From Kofleriaceae bacterium (GTDB lineage Bacteria; Myxococcota_A; Polyangia; Haliangiales; Haliangiaceae), in assembly GCA_013368795.1 (NCBI GenBank), contig JABFXX010000372.1, positions 1-44,310 of the forward strand: a DNA stretch of 44,310 nucleotides, in the 5' to 3' direction. Below the pieces are notes generated by a model. The model was not told where the DNA came from. It saw only the letters and a list, made by a program, of their open reading frames with translations, and did not search any database. Numbering within the stretch: the stretch's first letter is position 1; each line of letters begins with the position of its first letter. The translations under genes and the position numbers were made by a program. This document shows, in pieces, positions 10,706 to 18,219 of the stretch.

Positions 10706-11431
10706 ATGACGAAGCCTCTCCTTCTCTTGACTCTCTTCGCTGCTGCCTGTGCCGACGGTACGACGCCGAAGCCAGGCCCACAGGGCGAGATGGGCGAGAA
10801 GGGAGACCCGGGCGAGATGGGGACGATGGGCAACCCGGGCGCCGCGGGTTCGGCCGGCCAGGCGTGCTGGGACCTCAACGGCAACCGCACGTGCGACGTC
10901 GCGACCGAGGACCAGAACGACGACAACACGTGTGACGTCGGCGACTGCATCGGTCCCGCCGGAGCGCAGGGCGCGCCGGGTGCGCCCGGCACGACCGGTC
11001 AGGACGCCGTCACGGTCTACGGCACGACTGCACTCAGCGTCATGTCGACGACGGCCATTACCCAGATCCCGGGCCTTGTGACCACGCTCAACATCCCGGC
11101 GAGCTCCGTGGTCGTCATCTCGACCGATGGTGGCGTCGCGACGACCTCGCCAGACGCGACCGGTTTCTCGGCGGTCGACGTCGTCATCAGGATCGATGGC
11201 GCCGCTCTGCTCAACGGCGGGTACCGCCGTGTCATCGCCGCGAACACGACGGGCCTCGTTGGTGTCTATGCGCCATGGGCGATGACGGTGACCCGCTCCC
11301 TCCCCGCCGGCTCGCACACGATCCAGGTCGTCGCGATCGGCTCCGGCGACAACAGCGCGCCCGCGACGGTGAGCGGCGACGGCAATAGCGTCAATCAGGG
11401 CGAGCTGTCCGTCGTGATACTCAAGAAGTGA
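10706..11431 (+). CDS. collagen-like repeat lipoprotein
   Basis: The ATG at 10706 is preferred over upstream in-frame codons because it opens a lipoprotein signal (MTKPLLLLTLFAAAC, lipid Cys at 15); the product has 241 residues. After the lipid anchor come Gly-X-Y triplets (about 24-51: GPQGEMGEKGDPGEMG and on). A Cys/Asp-rich insert with CWDLNGNRTCD and a DDNTCDVGDC stretch follows, then a second short Gly-X-Y run (83-98). The C-terminal 140 residues are a Thr/Val-rich beta domain of C1q/TNF-like appearance. This arrangement is common among myxobacterial surface lipoproteins. It is likely a trimeric cell-surface or outer-membrane protein of unknown function. It is divergent from the efflux operon and converges on the next lipoprotein gene. 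Confidence 0.8.
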   Translation: MTKPLLLLTLFAAACADGTTPKPGPQGEMGEKGDPGEMGTMGNPGAAGSAGQACWDLNGNRTCDVATEDQNDDNTCDVGDCIGPAGAQGAPGAPGTTGQDAVTVYGTTALSVMSTTAITQIPGLVTTLNIPASSVVVISTDGGVATTSPDATGFSAVDVVIRIDGAALLNGGYRRVIAANTTGLVGVYAPWAMTVTRSLPAGSHTIQVVAIGSGDNSAPATVSGDGNSVNQGELSVVILKK

Positions 11432-11485
11432 TCGGTCCGAGGATGTTGCGCGCGACCATCGAGCGCGCGCGCTCTCTCGCCCGGA

Positions 11486-12094
11486 TCAACGGACCACGAC
11501 CGTTCCGACCGGGCCGCCGTACCAGAGGGGATCGTAGTAGCCCCACAGCGGGTTGTAGAACGAGTCGTAGCCGTACCAGTAGTACTCGGGCACTCGCTGG
11601 AAGCTCGTGAACTGCACGTACTCCTGGCCCTCGCCGTGGAGCACGCCCCAGCGCAGACGCAGGCCGCCGATCGCGTCGGGACTGATGTCGCCGGGCAGCG
11701 CGAACCGGACCTTCACGTCCCTCGCGTCCTTCGGCATCACCGTCGTGTTCGTCGGATTGCTGACCGCGACGAGCTGGCCCTGTGGCAGCGGTCTGCCCTT
11801 CCCGTCGTAGGCCTCGAGCCTCAGCTTTCGCCAGTCGACAGTCACCGGATTGTCGCCGAGGTTTGACACCGATAGCGTCGCCTCGACGATCGTCTGGTTG
11901 TTCGAGGCTTTCGCGCCCTCCGACCAGACATCGACCTTCACCTGCTGTTCGCTCTCGTCGGGCGACGTCTGGATCTCGTACGACGCCGCCGGCTGGCTGC
12001 CGTGGCTTGTCGCTACGACGTTCTCCGTCGGTTGGAAGGACGCCGTCTCTGCACAGGCTGCCAAACACGCCACCAAGCCAATAAGGAACCTCAT
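11486..12094 (-). CDS. lipoprotein with DUF4352-like beta domain and aromatic Tyr/Trp/Gly tail
   Basis: The ATG at 12094 gives 202 residues and a lipoprotein signal (MRFLIGLVACLAAC); the longer open frame upstream shows no signal or homology. AAGGAA lies 4-9 nt upstream on the coding strand only weakly, so the start rests on the signal peptide. The body (about 48-165) has a beta-sandwich pattern of the kind in DUF4352-type lipoproteins: EATLSVSNLGDNPVTVDW, then a KDARDVKVRFALPGD segment. The last 35 residues are strikingly aromatic (PEYYWYGYDSFYNPLWGYY), possibly for surface adhesion or carbohydrate contact. It is divergent from the next small lipoprotein. Function is unknown. Confidence 0.7.
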   Translation of the reverse strand: MRFLIGLVACLAACAETASFQPTENVVATSHGSQPAASYEIQTSPDESEQQVKVDVWSEGAKASNNQTIVEATLSVSNLGDNPVTVDWRKLRLEAYDGKGRPLPQGQLVAVSNPTNTTVMPKDARDVKVRFALPGDISPDAIGGLRLRWGVLHGEGQEYVQFTSFQRVPEYYWYGYDSFYNPLWGYYDPLWYGGPVGTVVVR

Positions 12095-12187
12095 GACCGC
12101 GCCAAGTGCATCCGGTGCACCAGGCGGCGCTTGGTCTGCGCCGTACGATTTCGTGCGACCGAGGACGAGCACGCGGCTCTCCCCGAC

Positions 12188-12625
12188 ATGAAAGCGCTCA
12201 CGACTCTCGTCTGCATCTTCATGACTGCCTGCCTGATGCCGCCCGCCCAGAACGGCGGCGGAAACTACAGTGGCGGTGGCGGCGGCTACAACAGCGCGCC
12301 GGCGAGCGGCGACCCGGAGCCCGCGTCGTACTCGGGTGGCGCGCCGGCCTCTGCGCCCGCGCCCGCGCCCGCGGGGCCGGTCTCGGTGACGATCCGCTCG
12401 GCCTGCTCCAAGACCGTCAAGGTGTTCTACGGCGACAAGCCCAAGTTCGGCAGCGGCACGTACTCGAGCATCAGCTCCAACAGCGTTCAGTCGCACTCGT
12501 TCCGGCAAGGCGACATGTTCTGGATCGTCGACGACAGCGAGAACGGCCTCGGCTCGACGTCGATCGGACCAGGCACGCGCGAGCTCGAAATCTCGTCGAG
12601 CTGCACGTCGATCAACGCGCGCTGA
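12188..12625 (+). CDS. small Gly/Pro/Ala-rich lipoprotein of unknown function
   Basis: The ATG at 12188 starts MKALTTLVCIFMTAC, a lipoprotein signal with the lipid Cys at residue 15, in a 145-residue product. Residues about 20-62 are low complexity: a Gly/Tyr/Ser stretch, then an Ala-Pro repeat likely to be a flexible spacer. The C-terminal 80 residues form a compact domain starting VSVTIRSACSKTVKVFYGDK with two Cys residues. The open frame extends 186 nt further upstream, but that part overlaps the divergent gene and carries no signal. Codon use fits the neighbours. No family recognised; surface or periplasmic location is inferred. Confidence 0.65.
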   Translation: MKALTTLVCIFMTACLMPPAQNGGGNYSGGGGGYNSAPASGDPEPASYSGGAPASAPAPAPAGPVSVTIRSACSKTVKVFYGDKPKFGSGTYSSISSNSVQSHSFRQGDMFWIVDDSENGLGSTSIGPGTRELEISSSCTSINAR

Positions 12626-12705
12626 AAGGCCGAGAAAGCGTGTGTCATCGCGGCCGGTGACATGTCGGGTTGATAGGCCCCGGGGGGCTTCGTATCGTCA
12701 GAGAT

Positions 12706-13551
12706 ATGGCCCCCGCGCCCGTCTGGGAAGACGAGCACACCGAGATCGTGCCGCGCATCGTCGTCGCGCGGCGCCGGCGGGCTGCGATCTGCATGATGCT
12801 CGCGATCGTCGCGCTGCTCGCAGCGGCGGCGACGCTCGCGATCCCGCACCGCCATCGCGTCGAGCAAGCGACGCGCGACGCACTCGCGGCGAAGGCGACG
12901 CAGCTCGGCGTCGTCCTCGACGAGGCTCTCAAGAAGACGCGCGATCGCGCCGAGGGCTTCGCCGGCACGCCGGTGCTCGAGGCCGGCATCCTGACCGACG
13001 CTGCGACCGTCGCCGATATCGTGAAGACGGAGTTCCGCCTTCGCACGAAGCCAAACGAGACGCTCGAGCTATTCCAGCTCCGCGGCGACGCGATCACCTC
13101 GCTCGTGCGCGTGCCGGCATCGGCGCCGCCGCTCCGATTCGTGAAGGACGAGCTCGCGCGCGTCGAGAATCGCGGCGGCCTCGCGGTCGTCGTCAGCGTG
13201 CCGGTCGCGCCCTACAACAACACGCCGGAGCTGTCGGGTCAGCTCGCGCTCGGCGCAAAGGTCGACCTCGCCGCGCTCGCGCTCGCGGGCGATGCCGATG
13301 AGGCCGTGCTCGTCGCCAACGGCCTCGAGATCGAGCTCGTGCCGAGGCAGCGGCATGACGCGGACGCGATGACGCTGCCGGTCTCCGTCGACGGAACGTG
13401 GAAGCTCGGCGCGTTGTCGCTGCGCGCGACGCCGGCGATGTCGCCGTACGTCGCGTCGTGGGTGCCACCGGTTCGCTACGCGGCGCTCGCCCTCGGCGTG
13501 ACGCTACTCGCGATCGGTTTCGTCGTGCTCGCGCGCGCGAAGCGGGGCTAG
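12706..13551 (+). CDS. two-helix inner-membrane protein with a periplasmic sensor-like domain
   Basis: The ATG at 12706 gives 281 residues; a TTG at 12670 is also possible. A cytoplasmic Arg-rich segment (VVARRRRAAI) precedes helix 1 (AICMMLAIVALLAAAATLAI). About 190 periplasmic residues follow, then helix 2 near the C-terminus (YAALALGVTLLAIGFVVLA) and a short ARAKRG tail. The periplasmic part opens with a helical stretch and alternates short strands and helices, which resembles a Cache/CHASE-like sensor. No output domain is present after helix 2, so it may be a truncated receptor, an accessory sensor or an unrelated membrane protein. Its stop shares CTAG (13548-13551) with the convergent PDZ gene. 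Confidence 0.65.
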   Translation: MAPAPVWEDEHTEIVPRIVVARRRRAAICMMLAIVALLAAAATLAIPHRHRVEQATRDALAAKATQLGVVLDEALKKTRDRAEGFAGTPVLEAGILTDAATVADIVKTEFRLRTKPNETLELFQLRGDAITSLVRVPASAPPLRFVKDELARVENRGGLAVVVSVPVAPYNNTPELSGQLALGAKVDLAALALAGDADEAVLVANGLEIELVPRQRHDADAMTLPVSVDGTWKLGALSLRATPAMSPYVASWVPPVRYAALALGVTLLAIGFVVLARAKRG

Positions 13552-14117
13552 GTCTTGCTGCGGCTCTTGAAGCCGCGATGCGGCGGCGTCCAGCTATCAG
13601 GGCCGTTCTCGAACATCTCCTTGACCCAGTCGGGCATGCGCGGCTGGTTCATCATCGCCGGGCCTGGATCGTTCAGCATCTTCGCCGACAGCGTCAGCGA
13701 CTTGTGATCGCGGATGACGATGAGCGGGACGCTCTCGTTCTTCTTCGCATCGGAGAGCGCGGATAGCACGTCACCAGCGGAGTCGATCGACTCGCCCTTC
13801 ACGTCGGTGACGATGTCGCCGACCGCGAGGCCGGCAGCAGCCGCCGCGGACTTCGGCTCGACGCGCGCGATGATGACGCCCTTGTCGGCCGGCGCTCCGA
13901 AGTGCTCGCGCAGCTCGGGCGTCAGACCCATCACCATCACGCCCAGGCGCGCGCGTCCGGTCACGGTCGACCATTCGAACGTCTGGGTCTGGGGCGCGGA
14001 ATCCTCGCTCTGCGAGGAGTCATCGGAGTTCGTATCGTTGTCGTTGTTGGGAGCCGCGACGGCGCTGAGCGGCGCCGCCATCAGGCCCGCGATGAGCAGG
14101 GCATGAAGTCGTCGCAT
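13548..14117 (-). CDS. exported single-PDZ-domain protein
   Basis: The ATG at 14117 is fixed by a strong AGGAGGAA on the coding strand 5 nt upstream and by a signal peptide (MRRLHALLIAGLMAAPLSAVAA); the product has 189 residues. An Asn/Asp/Ser-rich linker (about 23-45) leads to a PDZ domain (about 60-150). That domain has a GVMV carboxylate-binding-type loop, a GVIIARVEPKSAAAAAGL segment and GDIVTDVKGESI, as in DegP/Ctp PDZ domains. No protease domain is attached. The tail is Pro-rich and basic. It probably binds unfolded or C-terminal peptides in the periplasm. It lies 104 nt downstream of the GGDEF gene on the same strand and may be its own unit. Confidence 0.82.
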   Translation of the reverse strand: MRRLHALLIAGLMAAPLSAVAAPNNDNDTNSDDSSQSEDSAPQTQTFEWSTVTGRARLGVMVMGLTPELREHFGAPADKGVIIARVEPKSAAAAAGLAVGDIVTDVKGESIDSAGDVLSALSDAKKNESVPLIVIRDHKSLTLSAKMLNDPGPAMMNQPRMPDWVKEMFENGPDSWTPPHRGFKSRSKT

Positions 14118-14121
14118 CTGG

Positions 14122-14129
14122 TTCCTCCT
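14122..14129 (-). promoter_or_regulatory. strong Shine-Dalgarno of the PDZ protein gene
   Basis: On the coding strand AGGAGGAA sits 4-5 nt before the ATG at 14117. It decides this start over the upstream in-frame codons at up to 14210, which have no such site. Confidence 0.8.
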
Positions 14130-14221
14130 GTGTTCTGGCCCTATGACCGACGAGTTCGACGCTGCATTCCCGCGTCGGGTTGCTCGGCGGCATGCCGAGG
14201 GCATGCGCATTCTGCCGACGG

Positions 14222-15151
14222 CTAAGCGCCGAGCGCGATGACGCGATCGCGCCCTGCCTGCTTCGCGCGATAGAGGCAGCGATCGACGCTGTCGATGAAC
14301 GCGAGCAGCGAGCTGTCTGCGGCGGGGATGATCGTGCCGGCGCCCGCGCTGATCGTGACGAACGAGCCGACCGACGAGCGCTCGTGGCGGATCGCCTCCT
14401 TGCCGACCGCGTCGCGACAGCGGGCGACGACGCGATCCGCGCCGAGCTCGTCGGTCTCCGGCAGCACGAGCACGAACTCCTCGCCGCCGTAGCGCGCGAT
14501 GAAGTCACGCGGACGCGAGGCGCCGGTCTTGAGCGCGGACGCGACCCTCTTCAGGGTGTCGTCGCCGCGGACGTGGCCGTAGTGATCGTTGAACTGCTTG
14601 AAGTGATCGATATCGATCATCACGAGCGACAGCGGCGACCTCGTGCGCCGTGCCGCACGCCACTCGGTCTCGACGAGCACGTCGAACCGGCGGCGGTTGA
14701 GCAGGCCCGTCAGACCGTCCTTGAACGAGAGGTCCTCGAGCTCGCGCTGGAGCTGGAGCAGGCGCTCCTCGGTGCGCTTGCGCTCGCTGATGTCGAACAT
14801 GAATCCGACGAGCGCCTCGACGGTGCCGTTGGCATCGCGCACGACGTGGACGACGTCGCGGATCCACACGTAGTCGCCGTTCTTCGTCAACGCGCGGTAG
14901 TCGGCCTCGTGATCGACGCCGGACTTGGACTGCGCGACGCAGAAGTCGACGACCCACTTGCGATCGTCGGGGTGCATGCGACCTGCCCAGTCCTCGACGG
15001 ACTTCCAGCTATCCGGCGCCCACCCGAGCAGCTCCTCGATCTGCGGGCCGATATACGCGAACTGCATCGTGCTCCAGTCGATCTTCCACGGGATGGCGCG
15101 GGTCGACTCGAGGAGTGTCTTGTACACGGCGTCGTCGGTTGGCTTGGTCAC
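14222..15151 (-). CDS. PAS-GGDEF diguanylate cyclase
   Basis: The GTG start at 15151 gives 309 residues; its GTGA overlaps the upstream stop, and AGGAGGG lies 8 nt before it. A PAS domain with a PAC-like end spans about 18-125 (YIGPQIEELLGWAPDSW, then WIRDVVHVVRDANGTVEALV and DISERKRTEE). The GGDEF domain (about 140-305) has DGLTGLLNRRRF and an active GGEEF signature at 222-226. The feedback I-site RxxD is present as RPRD at 213-216, five residues before the signature, so product inhibition is expected. It makes c-di-GMP from GTP. No membrane helix is present; the PAS signal is unknown. It is the third gene of a unit with a DRE-TIM-like protein and a beta-propeller lipoprotein. Confidence 0.95.
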   Translation of the reverse strand: MTKPTDDAVYKTLLESTRAIPWKIDWSTMQFAYIGPQIEELLGWAPDSWKSVEDWAGRMHPDDRKWVVDFCVAQSKSGVDHEADYRALTKNGDYVWIRDVVHVVRDANGTVEALVGFMFDISERKRTEERLLQLQRELEDLSFKDGLTGLLNRRRFDVLVETEWRAARRTRSPLSLVMIDIDHFKQFNDHYGHVRGDDTLKRVASALKTGASRPRDFIARYGGEEFVLVLPETDELGADRVVARCRDAVGKEAIRHERSSVGSFVTISAGAGTIIPAADSSLLAFIDSVDRCLYRAKQAGRDRVIALGA

Positions 15152-16431
15152 GGCGGCGTCCCTCCTGCCTGCTCGTAGAGAAAGAGTAACGCCTTCGGCT
15201 CGTCCCATGCGACCCGGTTGCCCTCTCGTAGCGACCGGCGCATGAGCCTGATCATCTGATCGATGACGTTTTTGTCGAACGAGTCCGCCGGCTGGCCGGT
15301 CACCTGCGCGAGCCGGCCGCGGATGACCGGCGGATCGCTGACGACAGGGCAGATCCGGTAGCCGTAGGTGCCTCCGATCGCCTCGGGCGGCAGGTCCATG
15401 AAGCGGCCGGGCTTCTGGCGGAAGAACTCGAGCGTCAGGCGATACGCCGACGAGCCGAGGATCGGCAGGTCGTCTGGCACCCGCTCCTGCTCGTCGAGGA
15501 TCTGCATGCCGGTCGCGAGCGGCAGCAGGTTGCCGAGCTGGTACTTGTGCATGTTCTGGTTGCCGGCGCGGACGAGGTTCGCGATCAGCTCGCCGAGCGA
15601 TGCGTGGCCGATGATCGCGGCGCGCTTCGGCAGGCCACCCCACACCCCGTCAGCGCCCTCGAGCAGCGCCTCGATGAGCGACGCGTTCTCGAAGCCGCCG
15701 CCCGCGTGCATGTGGACGAGCAGCTTCAGCGGAGGCGGCAGGTAGCTGCGCGCGATCGCCACGTAGCCGCCGACCTGGAACGGCATGTACGTGCCGCGAT
15801 CGTCCTCGAAGCTCACGCCCTCGATCGGCTGCTTCGCGAGCAGTTCGAGCACCTGGCACGTCTGGTCGAGGTTCTCGGCAAACGCGTCGCAGCCGTCGAC
15901 GATGTTGATGAGGATGCGCGGCGGGCCGCCGCCATCGCCGCGGATGTTCGCGCGCAGCCACTCGATCGTGACCGGCAGGCTGCGCATCAGCGTCGCGAAG
16001 TCGTACTTCGCCTCCTGCATGCCCTCGGGACTGAGATAGATCTCGTGCAGCGTGTTGGGCACGCCGTAGTCCTTCAGCTTCTTCATCGACCAAGACGGCT
16101 TGAACGAGCCGTCCGGCGCGACGAGACCGATGTCGGTGAACGCGAAGCCACCGGTCATATCAATGTGGTGGTCGCGCAGATACATCATGAAGTCGTCGTC
16201 GACCTCGAGCTCCTCGGGCATCGAGTAGTCGAGCGTGCCGAGCAAGATGTTCTTGAACCCGAACTCGCGGATGCGCGGCAACAGGTTCAGCTTGTCCTGC
16301 AGCGTCTGACCGACGCGCGCGCCGACCGGGTTCTCGCGCAGCGACAGGTCGATCAGGTACGGCTCGATCTCCTGCAGCCGCTGCAGTCTCGCCTTCAACC
16401 GATCGACCACCGCGCGCGTGCTGTCGAGCAT
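15148..16431 (-). CDS. uncharacterised DRE-TIM metallolyase-like protein (HMGL/isopropylmalate synthase superfamily fold)
   Basis: The ATG at 16431 gives 427 residues; a TTG at 16449 would add six, and a GAGG lies about 10 nt before the ATG. The N-terminal motif DLSLREN (D28, R32, E33) parallels the DTTLRDG signature of HMG-CoA lyase and isopropylmalate synthase. A later HMH (H240, H242) followed by AGGGFENASLIEALLEGADG parallels the HxHND-GlAvANslaAleaGA metal and barrel motif. The order and spacing fit a TIM barrel with a divalent metal site. The family is not one I can name: the usual GEQ after LRDG and the ND after HxH are missing. The reaction is unknown; cleavage or condensation of a carboxylate or acyl-CoA is a guess. 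The TGA overlaps the GGDEF start. Confidence 0.6.
   Translation of the reverse strand: MLDSTRAVVDRLKARLQRLQEIEPYLIDLSLRENPVGARVGQTLQDKLNLLPRIREFGFKNILLGTLDYSMPEELEVDDDFMMYLRDHHIDMTGGFAFTDIGLVAPDGSFKPSWSMKKLKDYGVPNTLHEIYLSPEGMQEAKYDFATLMRSLPVTIEWLRANIRGDGGGPPRILINIVDGCDAFAENLDQTCQVLELLAKQPIEGVSFEDDRGTYMPFQVGGYVAIARSYLPPPLKLLVHMHAGGGFENASLIEALLEGADGVWGGLPKRAAIIGHASLGELIANLVRAGNQNMHKYQLGNLLPLATGMQILDEQERVPDDLPILGSSAYRLTLEFFRQKPGRFMDLPPEAIGGTYGYRICPVVSDPPVIRGRLAQVTGQPADSFDKNVIDQMIRLMRRSLREGNRVAWDEPKALLFLYEQAGGTPP
15160..15166 (-). promoter_or_regulatory. Shine-Dalgarno deciding the GTG start of the diguanylate cyclase
   Basis: AGGAGGG on the coding strand lies 8 nt before the GTG at 15151, inside the 3' end of the preceding gene. 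It supports coupled translation from a GTG start rather than the longer open frame that continues upstream in a shadow frame. Confidence 0.7.
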
Positions 16432-16449
16432 CGAGCCATCGTACCTCAA

Positions 16450-17445
16450 CTACTGCAGCTTCACGCGCGTGATGCCGTCCTCGGTACCGACGAAGACCGC
16501 CTCGCTACCGGCCGCGATCGAGAGCGAGCGCACGGTCGTCACCTGCTCCGGCGCCCCGCCCGCGCGCGGCACCCGCACGAGGCCGGTCGAGGTCGCTGCC
16601 CACACCGCATCCGCCGTCACCGCCGCGTCATCGAACGTCGTCCCGACGTCGACCACGGGGCCGAGCAGGCCGGTCGTCGGGTCGACCTCGATGAACTTCG
16701 ACGCGAGACCCAGGAAGTCGATCTGGCTCGACAGCGCGACGACGAGCACCGCGTCGCTACCGATGATCTTGCCGGAGCCGGGCACGTACGCGAGGCGCAT
16801 CCCCTCGCGGCTCGACGAGCCCTTCGCGATCGCGAACAGGCTCTGAGACTCGGCCCAGACGATCTTGTCACCGACGACGGTCGGCGAGAATGCCCAGTAC
16901 TGGACCGACTCCGGGCTCTCGCCGACGAACTGTGACGTCCCGCCCGCGAGCGGCACGCGCACGAGCGACGTGAACGAGGTGAAGTAGACGTAGTCGCCAT
17001 CGATCGTCACGCCGAGGTACGCGCGCGAGTCCTGCGACGACGCGAGCATGCGCGGCGAGCCACCGGCCTTCGCGAGCGCGTACAGCGTCCTCGTCTGCGC
17101 CTGCGTATCGGTGTCGTAGCCGTCGACGACGAACACGATGTCGTTCGCGCCAACGACGAGCGCGTCGATCATGTCGAACGACGTGCCGTCGCTCGGCACC
17201 GTGTAGAGCGCCTCGGCGGCGCCGCCGGCGATCGGGGATCTCGACAGCTCGGCCCCACCGCCTGCGACGAAGTAGACATGGCTCGCGTCGACGGCGATCC
17301 GGCTGACGTACGGCGTGGCGAGCCAGTCGGGCTCGACCGGCGACTCCTGGCTGCCGCTGCCGGCGTCGTCCCCCTTGGCGTGTTCGCCGACACAACCGAG
17401 CACGAAGACGAAGAACAAGCTGACGAAGGAAATCGAAGAGCGCAT
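16450..17445 (-). CDS. beta-propeller (TolB/PQQ-like repeat) lipoprotein
   Basis: The ATG at 17445 opens a lipoprotein signal (MRSSISFVSLFFVFVLGC, lipid Cys at 18); the product has 331 residues. Residues from about 45 on are repeats of roughly 40-50 residues with a recurring pattern: an aromatic-hydrophobic strand such as DASHVYFVAG or DGDYVYFTS, then S/T/L-x-R-V/S-P-L/I-A-GG, as in LVRVPLAGG, LSRSPIAGG and LVRVPRAGG. This is typical of myxobacterial six- or seven-blade propeller lipoproteins. It is likely on the periplasmic or outer face of the envelope and its ligand is unknown. It lies 18 nt upstream of the DRE-TIM-like gene on the same strand, which suggests one transcript. It is divergent from the flavin reductase-like gene. 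Confidence 0.75.
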   Translation of the reverse strand: MRSSISFVSLFFVFVLGCVGEHAKGDDAGSGSQESPVEPDWLATPYVSRIAVDASHVYFVAGGGAELSRSPIAGGAAEALYTVPSDGTSFDMIDALVVGANDIVFVVDGYDTDTQAQTRTLYALAKAGGSPRMLASSQDSRAYLGVTIDGDYVYFTSFTSLVRVPLAGGTSQFVGESPESVQYWAFSPTVVGDKIVWAESQSLFAIAKGSSSREGMRLAYVPGSGKIIGSDAVLVVALSSQIDFLGLASKFIEVDPTTGLLGPVVDVGTTFDDAAVTADAVWAATSTGLVRVPRAGGAPEQVTTVRSLSIAAGSEAVFVGTEDGITRVKLQ

Positions 17446-17658
17446 GCGGCGCCCAGGAGCAAGCGATGGACCACATCGCATCGGGTACGGGTTCCACGGC
17501 CTCGCGCGGCCGATCGTGAACGCCGATTGCCAGGGCGTGGCGACGCGAAAACCACACATCTCCGACGAGAAAACAAAGTTCCCATTCGCGCCGCGTGCTG
17601 CGTCCAACCTCGTTCGGGAGCGTGCTGCACGTGGCCGGGCGCAGTGCTAGCCACGAGC

Positions 17659-18219
17659 ATGCGGCATCGCTCGAAGAAGGACTTCCCGGTCTCCGATATC
17701 CGGCGCTTCCTCGAGCCGGGACCGATCGTGCTCGTCAGCTCGGCCCACAAAGGCGAGCGCAACATCATGACGATGGGCTGGCACATGATCATGGAGACCG
17801 AGCCGTCGCTCGTCGGTTGCTACATCTGGACCGAGAACCACAGCCGCGAGCTCGTACGAAAGAGCAAGGAGTGCGTGATCAACGTGCCGACGGTCGACAT
17901 CGCGGAGACGGTCGTGAAGATCGGCAACAGCTCGGGCCGCGACATCGACAAGTTCGACGCGTTCGGCCTGACGGCGGTGCCCGCGAAGAAGGTCGGCGCG
18001 CCGCTCATCGCCGAGTGTTACGCGAGCTTCGAGTGCAAGCTCGTCGATACGAGCCTCATCCGCAAGTACAGCCTGTTCGTGTTCGAGTGCGTCAAGGCGC
18101 ACGTCGCGGCGACACCGAAATTCCCGACGACGATCCACTACCGAGGCAGCGGCGAATTCATGATCGCGGGGACGACCGTCGCCAAGTACCGCCGGCTGTT
18201 CAGGCCCGAGATGCTGTGA
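17659..18219 (+). CDS. flavin reductase-like FMN-binding split-barrel protein
   Basis: The ATG at 17659 gives 186 residues; the open frame extends to 17278, but that part overlaps the divergent lipoprotein gene. The N-terminal segment (GPIVLVSSAHKGERNIMTMGW), then a strand with SLVGCYIWTENHSRELVRKS and ECVINVP, is the flavin reductase/DIM6 pattern: the FMN site lies between N-I-M-T-M and the S/R of the second motif. A short-chain FMN-dependent NAD(P)H oxidoreductase is likely. Physiological partners (a monooxygenase, for example) are not in the window. It overlaps the convergent ADP-ribosylglycohydrolase by 20 nt. Confidence 0.85.
   Translation: MRHRSKKDFPVSDIRRFLEPGPIVLVSSAHKGERNIMTMGWHMIMETEPSLVGCYIWTENHSRELVRKSKECVINVPTVDIAETVVKIGNSSGRDIDKFDAFGLTAVPAKKVGAPLIAECYASFECKLVDTSLIRKYSLFVFECVKAHVAATPKFPTTIHYRGSGEFMIAGTTVAKYRRLFRPEML

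Noticed and set aside
12674-12690. GC hairpin (AGGCCC, loop, GGGCTT) as a terminator after the small lipoprotein gene
   Set aside because: The stem is six pairs with a wobble and no T-run follows.
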